From Azolla caroliniana (lineage: Eukaryota > Polypodiophyta), in contig JBHGNT010000002.1 in the NCBI GenBank assembly GCA_043228905.1, positions 16,244,001 to 16,308,000 of the forward strand: DNA of 64,000 bases. The letters run 5' to 3'. Shown one piece after another: positions 1 to 10,750 of the stretch. The translations under genes were made by a program, and so were the position numbers. The notes below the pieces were generated by a model. That model saw only the letters and a list, made by a program, of their open reading frames with translations, did not search any database and was not told the DNA's origin. The stretch's first letter is position 1. The number at the start of each line of letters is the position of its first letter.

Positions 1-7
1 TTACTAG

Positions 8-752
8 AGCTACATCGAGGGAGCTCAGGAAACACAAACCAACCCAACACACGCCAACTACCTAGCGTGGGAGCAGGCCGCGAGCCGCGTGTTTTACTGC
101 CTTGCGTCATGCGTTCATGACCACATGCTTGGCTATATTCAAGATTCGAAAACACCGAAAGAAGCTTGGGGAAACCTCAAGAAGATTTTTGCGGCCAATA
201 GGGCTGCACGAAAGCTCCAACTTCGACAGGAGCTATACAACATGCAACAGAGGGATATGTCGATCACCGACTATACCTTGAAGATCAAGGAGTTGTGTGA
301 CGCCCTCGAATCGATCAATGTCATCATCAATGATGAAGAAATGGTGCAAATATGCCACGGCGGCTTAGCACCACGATTCAACACGATTAGACCGGCCATT
401 CTTGCAAGGGAGAACCCACCTTCCTTTTTCGACCTTCAATCGATATTATTGGTGGAAGAAAACCATGCCTGACAAAGGAGCAATGCATTAGATGGCCAGA
501 TGCTCTACTCTCAGTCGGATGATAGAAGAGGATTCGACCGAGGAAATAGAGGTCGATTTGGCCGAGGGCGACAGGGTTAGTCGACTGGAGAACGCAACTC
601 TCACCAATGGCAAGACGATAGGAGAAATGCTAGAGAGTTCGGCAAAAGGGGGAGCTATCCTGCCGGACCGAGCAATTGTAACAACCCGATCAAATTTGGG
701 TACTGTGGAAAACTCGGTCATTATGAAAAGGAGTGCCGAAAAAAGATATGAG
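8..752 (+). pseudogene. Copia-A gag (UBN2-type) with damaged zinc knuckle
   Basis: One frame runs from a stop at 5-7 through a Copia Gag of the UBN2 type: AWEQAASRVFYCL, then TPKEAWGNLKKIF, then DMSITDYTLKIKEL and LLVEENHA. A TGA at 470-472 interrupts it; the frame continues into an RG-rich linker and a zinc knuckle near 692-748 (FGYCGKLGHYEKEC). The first cysteine of CX2CX4HX4C is replaced by Phe, a single-base change from TGT to TTT, and a stop lies in the linker. The family protein coats the genomic RNA in the virus-like particle; this copy cannot make it intact. Confidence 0.85.
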
Positions 753-820
753 ACTCGACTTCGACTAGCCGACAACTCACTAACTACGCATCAAATTCTG
801 ACTACAACGATCAAGGCAGA

Positions 821-2767
821 ATGTTTATGATGAGGCACAAAGCACATTTGATGTCTACACAAGCTTCGACTATCACGTCTTCTTCAGACAACGTATGGTT
901 TGTCGACTCGGGAGCATCCAGTCATATGACGTCCCACGAAGATTGGTTTCGAGAACTACGAAAGTCGGCTATGTCGAAACCAGCTATGACACAACTCACT
1001 CGATTCGGCATATCGGAAACATCCCATTCGGGAACGATGGCAAACAAACCTATCTCAAAAACTTCTTGCATGTCCCAACCATCACGAAAAACCTGGTTTC
1101 GGTTAGCCAGATTGTCGAACAAGGTATACAAGTACGATTCAATAATGAAGGGTGCTTCATCGAAAAAGACGATCAAATCTTAGCTCACGGTCATCGAGAA
1201 GGCCGAATGTTCATCCTCGAATCGGAAGAGGTGAAATCGGCTATGTTCGCGAAAGGCGTCAAAGTCGAAACCGACTTGAAACTGTGGCACAAGAGAATCG
1301 ACCACATCAATCTCCAAAAGCTCCAGAACATGCAATCGAAAGGAGTCATAATTGGAATTCTGAACTTTATGGATAGAGAGATTACGAGCATATGCGAAGC
1401 ATGCCAGTTCAGAAAACAACGTTGACATGCATTCCCGAAAGAGAGGAATGTGAGCAACGGGATCCTAGATGTAGTACATTTAGATGTGTGGGAACCAGTC
1501 CAGACGGCAACATTCGGTGGTTGCCGATACTATATCACATTCATCGACGACTTCTCTAGGCACACCTAGATCTAACCAATGAGATAGAAGAGTGAAGTGT
1601 TTGGCCACTTCCAAAGGTTCAAAAATGAAGTCGAAAAAGCCACGGGTCGACACGTACACTGCCTTCAATCGAATGGAGGCAAAGAATATTTTTCGGATGA
1701 GTTTACGACATATCTCCGAAATGAAGGAATACGACGAGAATTCTTGTGCCGACACACACCTCAACAAAACGAAGAAGCCAAACAAAAGAATCGGCACATA
1801 GTAGAGGTGGCAAGGGCCATGATGAACGAGAAGAAACTACCAAAATCGTACTGAGCAGAAGTGGCTAACATAGCCATCTACCTCATGAGCATGTGTAAAA
1901 CCTCAGGGGTACATGACGTCACCCCTCATGAGAAGTTTTTCGAAAAGAAGCCGGATCTATCACAGGTTCGGATATTTGGCTCAATCGTCTATGTACATAT
2001 TCTCGACGAAAAGCGACAAAAGCTTGATCCAAAGTCAGAGAAATGTATCCTCGTAGGGTACTCACTAGAACAAAAGGGGTACAAATGTTACAATCCTTCT
2101 ACTACAAAAGCACGAGTAAGTTGAGACGTCATTTTCGACGAGTCGACATCCTGGTACGAACCAGAGACGACTCCGATTTTGACTCCAATTGACCTGGAAT
2201 CGATCGAACAAGAGATAGAAGAAGAAGATCGACTCAGGTGCATGTTCGAAGAAACTCCGATCACGACTCGATTGAGTGGAGCACAAGAGCCACCGAGCGA
2301 TCGAAACAAATCTTGGCCAAGTCCGAACCTGGACAAAGGCAAGGCCAAAATGCTGGAGTATGAAGATCCGATTGAAATCGAGGCGACTCACTCTGTCGAT
2401 AGTGAGTTTGAAGGCCTTGAAAGCGATCGGTTGTAGATGGATATATAAGGTAAAATACAATGCCGACGGCTCGGTAAATCGCTACAAGGCACGACTCGTA
2501 GCTAACGGATACGTTCGAACACATAGAGTCGATTACGAGGAGACCTTTGCCTCGGTGGCAAAGATGATGATTGTTCGGATAGTTATTGCTCTCATGGTTG
2601 CAAAAGGGTGCCACCTCTATCAGATGGACGTAAAGAACACCTTCCTACAAGGTGATTTAGAAGAGGAGCTTTTCATGGTTCAACCACTCGGTTTCAAATC
2701 GATGAAACACCCAATAGTAGTTTGTCGACTCAAGAAGCCTTTATACAGCCTCAAGCAAGCATCACAT
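821..2767 (+). pseudogene. Copia-A pol remnant (protease, integrase, partial reverse transcriptase)
   Basis: The aspartic protease site VWFVDSGASSHMTS lies near 893-934, followed by a frameshift. GAG-pre-integrase follows (LWHKRIDHINLQKL, CEACQFRKQ), with the usual LGH replaced by IDH. The integrase core has YYITFIDDFSR, then GGKEYF near 1677-1692, then NEEAKQKNR, with stops at 1567, 1576, 1852 and 2122. A connector leads, through an apparent deletion around 2430, into RT (YKVKYNADGSVNRYKARLV, QMDVKNTFLQGDLEE, LKKPLYSLKQAS). The YVDD box and RNase H are absent because the insertion at 2768 cuts them off. Confidence 0.85.
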
Positions 2768-3013
2768 TGTCGTGATGTGGTGTGCTCGAGTGTGGGAAAA
2801 ACCGATGAAAGGGGGGGTCAAAATGTGCATGTGCAATGTGTGTGCACACAAAGGCAATTAATTGTGCACATGCAAAAGAAAAGGGAAAAGAAATGGTGGA
2901 AAGGAGGTATAGAAACTCGTATAAAAAGTAAGAGAGAGGAGAGATAAAAAGTAGAGAGGAGACAGGCTCTAAATTTCTAGATATCGAATTATATATTATA
3001 TAATAGAGAGTTA

Positions 3014-3075
3014 ATGGGCTAGTGGATAGACATATTGACTCCTATCTAAAGGTGCACGGTTGAAATGCCGTCTTA
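3014..3075 (+). other. tRNA-like sequence inside LTR (degenerate)
   Basis: An A-box-like GGCTAGTGGATAG and a B-box-like GGTTGAAATGCC are spaced as in a tRNA gene. The stretch aligns closely to the two tRNA-like stretches at 58331-58395 and 60113-60177 (shared TTGACTCCTA and GGTGCA). The cloverleaf is imperfect: I cannot form a clean anticodon stem or a 7-bp acceptor stem, so it is not called a tRNA gene. Confidence 0.6.
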
Positions 3076-3151
3076 CAATGCAACGTGATTTAAGGAATTT
3101 TATTCCTTTTGCATTAAAGATGAATGTGGCAACCCTCCTTCCTTTTTTTCC

Positions 3152-3160
3152 TATAAAAGG
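3152..3160 (+). promoter_or_regulatory. TATA box of Gypsy-T1 LTR
   Basis: TATAAAAGG lies 385 bp into the LTR. It supports plus-strand transcription and sets the U3/R boundary a few tens of bases downstream. Equivalent boxes are seen in the other family-T LTRs. Confidence 0.6.
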
Positions 3161-3667
3161 AGGTCGAGGGGGTTTCATTTGGGAGGACGTTTTGGGAGAA
3201 GGAGACTATCGCCATTTTTCTTTCGGAGCTCTTCATCTTCATCTTCACCATTTTTTTCATCTCATACCCCTTCATCCCCTCATCGCCATGTGCTCGTCTT
3301 CTTCGTGTTGGCACTCGATCAGGTAGTTTATGGTGCTCGTGAGCCTGAGCCTCGTTGGTTCGACGTTGCTTCGCCTCCGTTTGTCGTTGCGAGCCCGTGT
3401 GCTCATGGTTCAGGTGGTCGTGGTTCGTTGTGGTCGGCATTTTTGTGGTGTGGTGTGGTCGTCTTCTTCGTGTTCGTGCTCCGTGTTCGGATTTGCTCTT
3501 GTCTCTAAGGGCATTTAGTATTTATGTTTTGTTGAGCTTGTGGTTAACTAGAAGTTGCCACATTGTAATCAAACCCTATTTTATAAAGGGCACTCTTGCA
3601 TTGCAATCAAACTTATATATCTACTTCTTTAGCCAATGTCATTCATGTTTTCTTTCTTTAATTCTCG

Positions 3668-4200
3668 TCTCCTTGTACGTTTGGCCGTCTTGTGTCGAGG
3701 GAGCATTTCGGGCATGCCCATGCACCTCTCCTCCTCATAAAGGCGTACGGGCATTTGTGTGTGTGTTTGTGTCTTCCTTGTACATTCGACCGTCTTGTGA
3801 TGAGGGTGCATTTCGGGCGTGCCCATGCACCTCTCCTCCTCATAAAGGCGTACGAGCATTCGTGTGTGTGTTTTGTGTCTTCCTTGTACGCTCAACTGTC
3901 TTGTGACGAGGGAGCGTTCGGGCTTGCCCATGCACCTCTCCTCCTCATAAAGGCGTATGAGCATTAATGCGCGTGTTTTGTGTCTTCCTTGTACGTTTGG
4001 CGTCTTGTGACGAGGGAGTGTTCGGGCTTGCCCATGCGCCTCTCCTCCTCATATAGGTGTATGGGCGTTCGTGTTTGTATTCTTGTCCCTTTCCTTGTAC
4101 GTTCGGCGTCTTGTGATGAGGGAGCATTCGGGCGTGCCCATGCACCTCTCCTCCTCATAAAGACGTACATACATTCGTGTTTGCGTTCTCGTCCCCTTGT
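3668..4200. repeat. Minisatellite, about 105-bp unit, five copies
   Basis: The marker CCATGCRCCTCTCCTCCTCA recurs at about 3718, 3823, 3928, 4032 and 4138, a spacing of 104-106 bp. Each unit has a CCTTGTACGTTYGGC start and a CTCATAAAGGCGTA end. The repeat sits between the TATA box and the LTR end. The arrays of short ORFs reading through it on both strands come from the repeat and are not genes. Confidence 0.9.
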
Positions 4201-4451
4201 ACGTTCATTTTGCGTGCTCATCTTTGCTTGTACCCATTTGATCACTTGGCTCGTGCGGTGATCTCAAAAACTCGATGAGTCGTGATCAACAAAAGCCAGC
4301 AGCCCCACAAAAGGGGCAACGAGCCCTTGCTCGGGAAGTAGTCTTGTCGTAAAGCAAACCTCGGGTCTTCTCTATCCCTTCGTACTCCCTAGTCCAAGAC
4401 CCTCGCGGTCCCGCCCAAGTAACACACACACGCGAAACTTCGCGACATAAA

Positions 4452-4470
4452 TTGGTGAACCCGACGTGAA
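4452..4470 (+). other. Probable primer binding site of Gypsy-T1
   Basis: TTGGTGAACCCGACGTGAA starts four bases after the LTR end. The TGG start fits pairing to a CCA-ended tRNA. It is not the initiator-Met type seen in the Copia elements and chromovirus here, and I cannot assign the tRNA from memory. Confidence 0.5.
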
Positions 4471-4519
4471 AGGGCGGCAAGGGAGATCCAAGATGTGACG
4501 AGGAGAACTTGTTGAAGCA

Positions 4520-5541
4520 ATGGCGATGACGGGGGACCGCTTGGTAAATGCCCGAGAAGGCATCACCGGCTTGGACTGGGCCATAGAGATGGTGGTCAAC
4601 ACAACGGGTCGGTTCAACGAAAGAGATACGATGTGCTACTTGGATGCCTATAAGGCCTAAATGCTTATGCGAAATGTCCCCGAAGAAAGACGGTTAATCA
4701 GATTCACTAAAGTGGTAACGCACAATATCCACGCAGAGGTACTCGAGATCCAAGCAGATTGTTGCAATTGGGAGGAGTTCGAAGAAAGACTCCTCGAGAA
4801 GTACGACCTTGATGACTCACTCAGAATTTTTAAAAGGGATCTAATGGAGTGGGTTGAGCTTCTCGGCAAGGGGAGAAATACTATGGCACTTCTACAAGAA
4901 TTTGAGAAGCGCTTTGCGCGACTCTCGGCTCTTGATAGGACAGTGCTTGACACAAGCAAGGTTCTACTATTCATAAAAGTTGTTTATGCACGAGACCGAG
5001 AGAAGGTGGGGCTCCTCCTCAAAACTAATGATGGTCTCACTACGGATTGGGCTATGGTAAAACAGGTTTGTAGTCGCTTTGATAATATAAGGGATTGGAA
5101 CGACGGGTTTCCGTTGAGCGGCCAAACATCCACATGCTCCATTAGTGAGACAAACGAACCTAGGGGTGGTAGAGCACCTCAAGAAAGAGAGCAAGCAAAT
5201 GCAAGGTTCATCCCCGAGAGAAACGCGGTTGAAGCACCGTCTGGAAGGTCGGCAATAGAGGAGCTCAGATGGTGCGAGATCTCCAAATAGTGCAAGCTAG
5301 GAGAGAGAGTGGCGGCCCTCAAGATTGACGTCCCCCATTTGCGCAAAGATGTATGTGGTGCGATAATCCCGACCACCTACGAAGGGAGTGTGGAGACTTT
5401 CAAGAGGCCCTAAGAAGGAATAGTGTCTATCTTTGGAACAATAGGGTCTATTCGATGGAGACAAGGCGCCCCTTGGGATTGAATCAAGGCCGAGGGGGGC
5501 ATGAGAAGGCTAATGGAGGAGGCCAAAGCACGACATGTTGA
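4520..5541 (+). pseudogene. Gypsy-T1 gag, first copy
   Basis: From ATG 4520 the frame reads MTGDRLVNAREGITGLDW, stops at 4658, resumes at 4661 (MLMRNVPEERRLIRFTKVV … WEEFEERLLEKYDLDD) and ends at 5290. After a frameshift, a CCHC zinc knuckle CMWCDNPDHLRREC lies at 5350-5391. A homologous segment (VLDTSKVLLFIK, LTTDWAVVKRV) is present on the minus strand at 31981-32184 in Gypsy-T4, confirming the gag assignment. Broken by one stop and at least one frameshift. Confidence 0.8.
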
Positions 5542-7190
5542 AGCCGTCCACTACTTAGTGTCGGCTGGGATCCAAGCGGGGAAAGAGGTGAGGAGGCAAG
5601 AGGAGAAAGAGATTGACTTTTAGCCGTCAATCCTTGGAAGCCTCTCTAGGGGAAAGTTCAAAAGAGAAGAAGTGGATGAAGCGGAAAGAAGGATCCAAGA
5701 AGCAACCGGGTGGAAGGATCCGGTGGAAGAAAAGACAGGCTTAGTGGAAGCCGCTTGCCAAAACTATGAAGTAACGGTAGAAGAGAAGAAGGTAGGAAAT
5801 GACGAGGGAGCCGGTTTATCAAGGACATACGACACTCGAGGTGCGCGAAGAAGGGAAGACTCGAACTAGTCTAAAGCATGTGATGAAAGATGGAAAGAGA
5901 AGGGGAACCCCCCCCCCCCCCCCCCCAACTTCAAGCTTTGCTCGCAAATCGAACAAGCAACGGTTCACAAAGGCAATTAATTGTGCACATGCAAAAGAAA
6001 AGGGAAAAGAAAGGGTGGAAAGGAGGGAATGGAACGACAGGTTTCCGTTGAGCGGCCAAACATCCATAGGCTCCATTAGTGAGACACATGAACCTAGGGG
6101 TGGTAGAGCACCTCAAGAAAGAGAGCAAGCAAATGCAAGGTTCGTCCCCGAGAGAAACGTGGTTGAAGCACTGTTTGGAAGGTCGGCAATAGAGGAGCTC
6201 AGATGGTGCAAGATCTCCAAATAGTGCAAGCTAGGAGAGAGAGTGGTGGACCTCAAGATCGACGTCCCCCATTTGTGCGAAGATGTATGTGGTGCGACAA
6301 TCCCGACCACCTACGAAGGGAGTGTGGAAACTTTCAAGAGGCCCTAAGAAGGAATATTGTCTATCTTTGGAACAATAGGGTCTATTCAATGGAGACAAGG
6401 CGCCCCTTGGGATTGAATCAAGGCCGAGGGGGCATGAGAAGGCTAATGGAGGAAGTCGAAGCATGACATGTTGAAGTCGTCCACTACTCGGTGTCGGCTG
6501 GGATTCGAGTGGGGAAAGAGGTGAGGAGGCAAGAGGATTATGTTACACTTACGTGTTCCTCGAGTAGCTTTGATGTGAACCATTTTCCCTATACATGGGC
6601 ACTTTTTACTCTAGTGTTGGCTAGAGGTTTTTTCCCCGTGTTACCACATACATAAGTCACTCATATGTGGTGGTACTTACTACTTAGGGATATATATTTC
6701 AGCTCTTACTAGGTTTGAATAATTCATCAATAGAGAGAGCTATTCCAACCATTGCCTTCTTTTTGTGTGTGATTCTTGTCTGAGGTTCTTGTGTGTGCTT
6801 CTTATGTGTTTCTCACTCTTCCTCACACACCCAACAAATTAAGAGATTGACTTTTGGCCGTCAATCCTTGGAAGCCTCTCTAGGGGAAAGTTCAAAAGAG
6901 ATGAAGCAGAAAGAAGGGTCCAAGAAGCAACCGGGTGGAAGGATCCGGTGGAAGAAAAGACAGGCTTAGTGGAAGCCGCTTGCCAAAACTATGAAGTAAT
7001 GGTAGAAGAGAAGAAGGTAGGAAATGACGAGGGAGCCGGTTTATCAAGGAAATACGACACTTGAGGTGCGCGAAGAAGGGAAGAGCTGAACCAGTCTCAA
7101 GCACGCGATGAAAGATGGAAAGAGAAGGGGAACCCCCCCAACTTCAAGATTTGCTCGCAAACTGAACAAGCAACGGACTTGAAGAAGGTA
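5095..7190 (+). repeat. Tandem segmental duplication within Gypsy-T1 gag/pol, with filler at the junction
   Basis: Sequence from about 5095 to 5950 is repeated from about 6028 to 7170 (the second copy is longer because of a solo LTR at 6541-6836). Both copies contain the zinc knuckle (5350 and 6284). Between them, at about 5964-6025, lies a stretch matching the 5' LTR at about 2850-2906 (CACAAAGGCAATTAATTGTG and the purine-rich run after it). A C-run is 19 long in copy 1 (5908-5926) and 7 long in copy 2 (near 7133). Confidence 0.85.
6541..6836. mobile_element. Solo LTR (296 bp) inside the second gag copy
   Basis: TGTTACACTT…CACCCAACA interrupts copy 2 of the duplication at a point where copy 1 is continuous. 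Flanks are GATTA and AATTA, a 5-bp target duplication with one change. No coding sequence. It resembles a short Copia LTR, but the superfamily cannot be fixed without an internal region. Confidence 0.75.
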
Positions 7191-7865
7191 GTGGAGGAAA
7201 GGATCCTCGATAGTCGTGTAGAGTTTACTCTACGAGAGGTCCTCGGATTTGCCAAGAAAGAATTCCACGAGGTCATCATCGACCTAATGAAAAGGAAGCG
7301 GCTCTCGACGGAGCAAGAAGTGGCAAAGCCCGCGATTGTAAATGCATTGTCAACTGAGGTGCCCGAGGAAGATGAAGACTATGCGGACAATCACTACATG
7401 AGGTTGCATTGGGCGAGAGCGACAACGGAGACACCGGTACGGGTCGGAGATGTAAAAGAGCCGGTTGTAGCATTGATCGACCATGGCTCTGAGATCAACC
7501 TTATGTCCGTGGACGTTTATAAAAAGGGAAAGTGGCCGATCAACACGAAGCACGGGTGGAAGATTAGAGTGGTGACCCGAGCAACCGAGGAGCTATACGG
7601 GGCTTGCTCGAATGTACGGGTGAAGGTGGGGGATGTAGAAATGGATCAACATTTCTTCGTTCAAGATACGTCGTCGCACCCGGTTATCTTGGGTGAACCA
7701 TACATCACAGCAGTTCGCATGGAGACGAAGGTGCTAGACAACGGGTCAGCATATGCGAGGGTCAAGAGCTAAGATGGAAAGCATTCGGTCCAATTCCTTA
7801 CGGTGAGGCCCAACCATGAGTGCAATCGAGCCTCCCTCAAAGTGGAGAGCCGAGAGGATTTTTGA
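7179..7865 (+). pseudogene. Gypsy-T1 aspartic protease region
   Basis: KKVVEERILDSRVEFTLREV is followed by a retropepsin-like core with VVALIDHGSEINLMS, and HPVILGEPYITAVRMETKV near the end. The usual D-S/T-G is D-H-G. Because Gypsy-T4 has the same DHG (30950 region, minus strand), this looks like a lineage trait rather than random decay. An in-frame TAA at 7770-7772 precedes the tail HSVQFLTVRPNHE. It would process Gag-Pol in particles if functional. Confidence 0.78.
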
Positions 7866-7881
7866 TGCGGGCTATTAAAGA

Positions 7882-9010
7882 GTGGTAGTGGCTGATCCTA
7901 ACTTGTGGGACCCACAAGGCATAGGGCACCGGTTCACCAACGAGACGCGACAGAAGCTCCAAATTGGTGGAGGTGGCTTCCTATTGCCTAGGGAGGAGGA
8001 GAGATTTAGAAGGATGATCGAAAGCCACGGAAGGGTTTTCGCCTTCTCGGCGGGTGAGATAGGGTGTGTAAACCCTAAGATCATGGAGCCAATGGTGATC
8101 TTTATGGTACCGCATGGACCGTGGAACATCAAACCAATCCCGGTTCCAAGAGCTCACATCCCGAAGTTGATTGAGCTACTCAAGGAAAAGATCGAGATGG
8201 GTATCCTCGAGCCATCAGGTGCCCCATACTCGAATTGGTGGTTCACTTTGCCAAAGAAGAACGACACGTTACGCTTCATCCAAGACCTACAACCTTTTAA
8301 TCAAGTGATAATTCGAAATGCAAGGGTCGGGCCGAGCGTTGACGAATTTGCCGAGGCCTTCATTGGAAGGTCTATTTATTCGATCGGTGATCTATACTCG
8401 GGGTATGATCAATTCCAACTAGCTGTGGAGAGTAGGGACATCACGATGATGTGGACCCCTATTGGCCTAGTGCGAATGTGAACCTTGCCACAAGGAGGCA
8501 CTAACTCTGTAGCCCACATGGTAAATGCAATGAACAAGGTATTGAGAGATTGCATCCCCGATATCACCATGCCATTCTTTGATGACATCCCCATAAAAGG
8601 GTGCTCTGAAGAGGAGAAAGATGAAACCTTGGACGAGGATGGGTGAAAATGTTTTGTGGCAGATCACATCTCCAATTGCAAGAAGGTTCTACAAAGACTC
8701 GAAGATGCACGCTTGAACTTCTCAGGTGAGAAATTGACATTCGGCCAATCGGAGATTCTTGTGGTTAGACACGTCTGTGGGGCATATGGACAGAAGCCAT
8801 CCCCGGCAAAGGTGGACGCCATCACAAACATGAGGGAAGAATGTAAATTGCAGACAGAGGTGAGGCGATTTCTTGGTGCCTGTGCATTCTACCATATTTG
8901 GATCCCACACTACACTCACCTAGTTGAGCCTTTGTATGGGCTACTCAAGAAGGGGCGGAAGTTCAAGTGGGAGGAAGAGCACACAAAGGCAATGAAGATC
9001 CTCAAAAGGA
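7882..9010 (+). pseudogene. Gypsy-T1 reverse transcriptase
   Basis: One frame with two stops (TGA 8479, TGA 8644). Motifs: PMVIFMVPHGPWNIKPIPVP, LRFIQDLQPFNQ, YSIGDLYSGYDQFQLAV, then NSVAHMVNAMNKVLRDC and the catalytic box MPFFDDIPIKG near 8571-8603, followed by EILVVRHVCG and RRFLGACAFYHIW. FFDD replaces the YVDD or FLDD of most elements, keeping the two aspartates. RT copies the element RNA to DNA in the particle. Confidence 0.85.
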
Positions 9011-9520
9011 ATGTTGGTAGCGGCTCCAGCTTTACGAAAACCCGTATACAAGGAAGGGGTGCCCATCTACGTGATGGTAGATACGAGTCCAATAGGGATC
9101 GGATGGGTCATCAACCAAGAAGGGGAGGATGGTGCACGCTACGCCATCCGGTTCGGAGCCAAGATCTTAAGTGAGCGACAATGAGGATACTCCCAAGTAA
9201 AACGTGAGCTTTGGGGTATTGTGTCCACAGTGAAGGCGGATAAAGATTACCTAATTGGGTCAAAGGTGGTAATAGAGATGGATTGCCTTCCAATCCTAGG
9301 GATGGTTTCAGGATGTGCAACATTTGACTTAGCTATGCTAAGATGGATTGCTTACATCAAATCAATGAACCCGGAGATTCACCACATTTTAGGGAAGAAC
9401 AATGCCATGACAGATATGCTATCGAGGGCACGATTCGAGGGCAAAAGCGACATGGTATCTAAAAATGAGGAGATCGCTCTTGACTTCTTTAAGATGGCCC
9501 AAGCGTTTATAGATGATTGA
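9011..9520 (+). pseudogene. Gypsy-T1 RNase H region, frameshifted
   Basis: After a frameshift near 9015, one frame gives VPIYVMVDTSPIGIGWVINQ, where the D of VDTS is the expected catalytic residue. A stop at 9181 follows KILSERQ, and then GYSQVKRELWGIVSTVKADK, VVIEMDCLPILGMV and MLRWIAYIKSMNPEI run to the TGA at 9518. The same order is seen in the chimeric element at 26967-27571. Confidence 0.78.
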
Positions 9521-9723
9521 GATGCGCGATTACTCCACGCCTTAAACAAAAGGGAATACGAAGGGGAGTGGCTACACATTGGCAAGTTCTTAAGCTCAAT
9601 GACGGTGAGAGTTCATGGTCGAAGGAGGAAGCACAGAGAGTCCAAAAGAAAGCGTACAAGTACTTCCTACGAGGGGGATTCCTCTGGAGGCACCCGAAGA
9701 GAAGGACAGGGACGCCACAATGA

Positions 9724-10750
9724 GTGGTCATCAAGGAAGAGGACCAACCAACATTGGTGTCTGAGTTCCATGAGAGTCCTTGGGCGGGCCATAGAGGAAC
9801 GTGGGCAACATTCAAGAAGTTAAAGGAGAAGTACTGGTGGCCGGGAATGTACAAGGATGTCGCCCATTTCGTGGGGACGTGTGAAAGCTGCCAGATACAT
9901 TCAAACATACGCCATAGGGATGAGTTGCACCCGACCTACCCACTCACCATACACTTCAAATGGATGGTGGATTTGGTTTCGATGCCTATGGGAGTGGGCC
10001 AAATGAAATATTTGGTGCTAGCAAGAGAAGACCTAACAAACTAGGTAGAAGGGCGAGCCTTAGCATACAAAACAACAGCGGGGGTGTGTAAATTCTTACT
10101 CGAAGATGTCATCTGATGGTACGGATGTGTGGGAAAGATAGTGGCCGACAGAGGAGAGTTGAACGCTCACAAAGCTATAGAGCTCTTTGAACGACTTGGA
10201 GTGATGCTCTCTCTCACGACCGCTTATAACCCGGAGGCTAATGGAAAGATAGAATGCGGACACGGGCCTATCGTCAAAGCCATTGTAAGAGCTTGCAATG
10301 GGTGAGTCGGGAACTGGGCTTGGTTACTACCTTATGCCATGTGGGCCGATAGAACAACTCACAACTCAGTTATAGGTTTCATGCCAACTGAACTCATGTA
10401 CGAACAAAAGCCAGTGATGCCCATTGAAGACATGATCGCGTCATGGGTAGCGATGCTGTGGGAAAATGAGATGAGTCGAGAAGAGCTTCTAGCAACAAGG
10501 ATAAGGCAACTTGAGAGAATACCCGAAGACTTGGAGTTGGTGGAGGAGAGGTTAGAAGTGGCTAGGCTAAGTAACAAAGCCCGATTCAACAAGACACACC
10601 GACTAAGACAAAGACGATGATGAGAAGAAACTAAGAGATAGAGATGGCAAGGAAGATAGAAAACAAAGGGATGTTGATGATGGTAACTTTAGAACCAATG
10701 ACGGTGACGATGGTAACTCCAGAAGTAAGGGCGATGATGAAGACGGGTAA
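9724..10750 (+). pseudogene. Gypsy-T1 integrase
   Basis: Frame 9724 onward carries the zinc-binding H/C region (GHRGTWATFKKLKEKYWWPG, CESCQIHS), the core aspartates in FKWMVDLVSMP and IVADRGELN, and the glutamate in ANGKIECGHGP. Stops lie at 10042, 10114 and 10303. After RLRQR (10617) the frame changes directly to an Asp/Gly-rich tail ending at TAA 10748-10750, so the C-terminal region seen at 28540-28760 in the relative (GNWVLVYNNSL … RRWFGPSMV) is deleted. Confidence 0.82.

Larger units (their letters stand above)
1..2767 (+). mobile_element. Copia-A: degenerate Ty1/Copia element, 5' truncated by window edge
   Basis: Gag, zinc knuckle, protease, integrase and the start of reverse transcriptase follow in Copia order on the plus strand, but spread over several frames with stop codons. 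The element ends abruptly inside the RT (…LYSLKQAS) where an LTR beginning TGTCGTGATG is inserted. The rest of the RT, the RNase H and the 3' LTR are not found on the far side of the inserted Gypsy within this window, so they were deleted or lie elsewhere. It is related to Copia-B and Copia-D in this window (shared LVEENH, DSGAS-HMTSH and CEACQ motifs). Confidence 0.9.
2768..4447 (+). repeat. Gypsy-T1 5' LTR (family T)
   Basis: It begins TGTCGTGATG at the break in the Copia-A RT and ends TTCGCGACA just before a primer-site-like sequence. Inside it, in order, are a tRNA-like sequence (3014-3075), a TATA box (3152), a 105-bp tandem repeat (3668-4200), and a U5 motif GACCCTCGCGGTCCCGCC near 4389-4410 that recurs as GACCCCAGTGGTCCCACC in the LTR at 28940-29870. 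With no 3' partner, the LTR boundary rests on the Copia break, the inverted termini and the primer site. Confidence 0.82.
2768..10750 (+). mobile_element. Gypsy-T1: family-T Ty3/Gypsy element inserted in Copia-A; 5' LTR plus degenerate internal region
   Basis: A 1680-bp LTR is followed by a probable primer site, gag with a CCHC knuckle, protease, RT, RNase H and integrase in Gypsy order. All genes carry stops or frameshifts. I see no 3' LTR after the pol end at 10750, so the 3' side has been lost. The left flank is ACAT, which fits the family's NCGN target after a G to A change; it cannot be checked against a right flank. The pol type is unlike ordinary plant Gypsy lineages: DHGSEINLM at the protease, FFDDIPIKG at the RT catalytic site, and an integrase with HPTYPLTIHFKWMVDLV. 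Confidence 0.88.

Noticed and set aside
3355-4261. Cys- and Leu-rich ORFs on both strands
   Set aside because: They read through the 105-bp repeat of the LTR.
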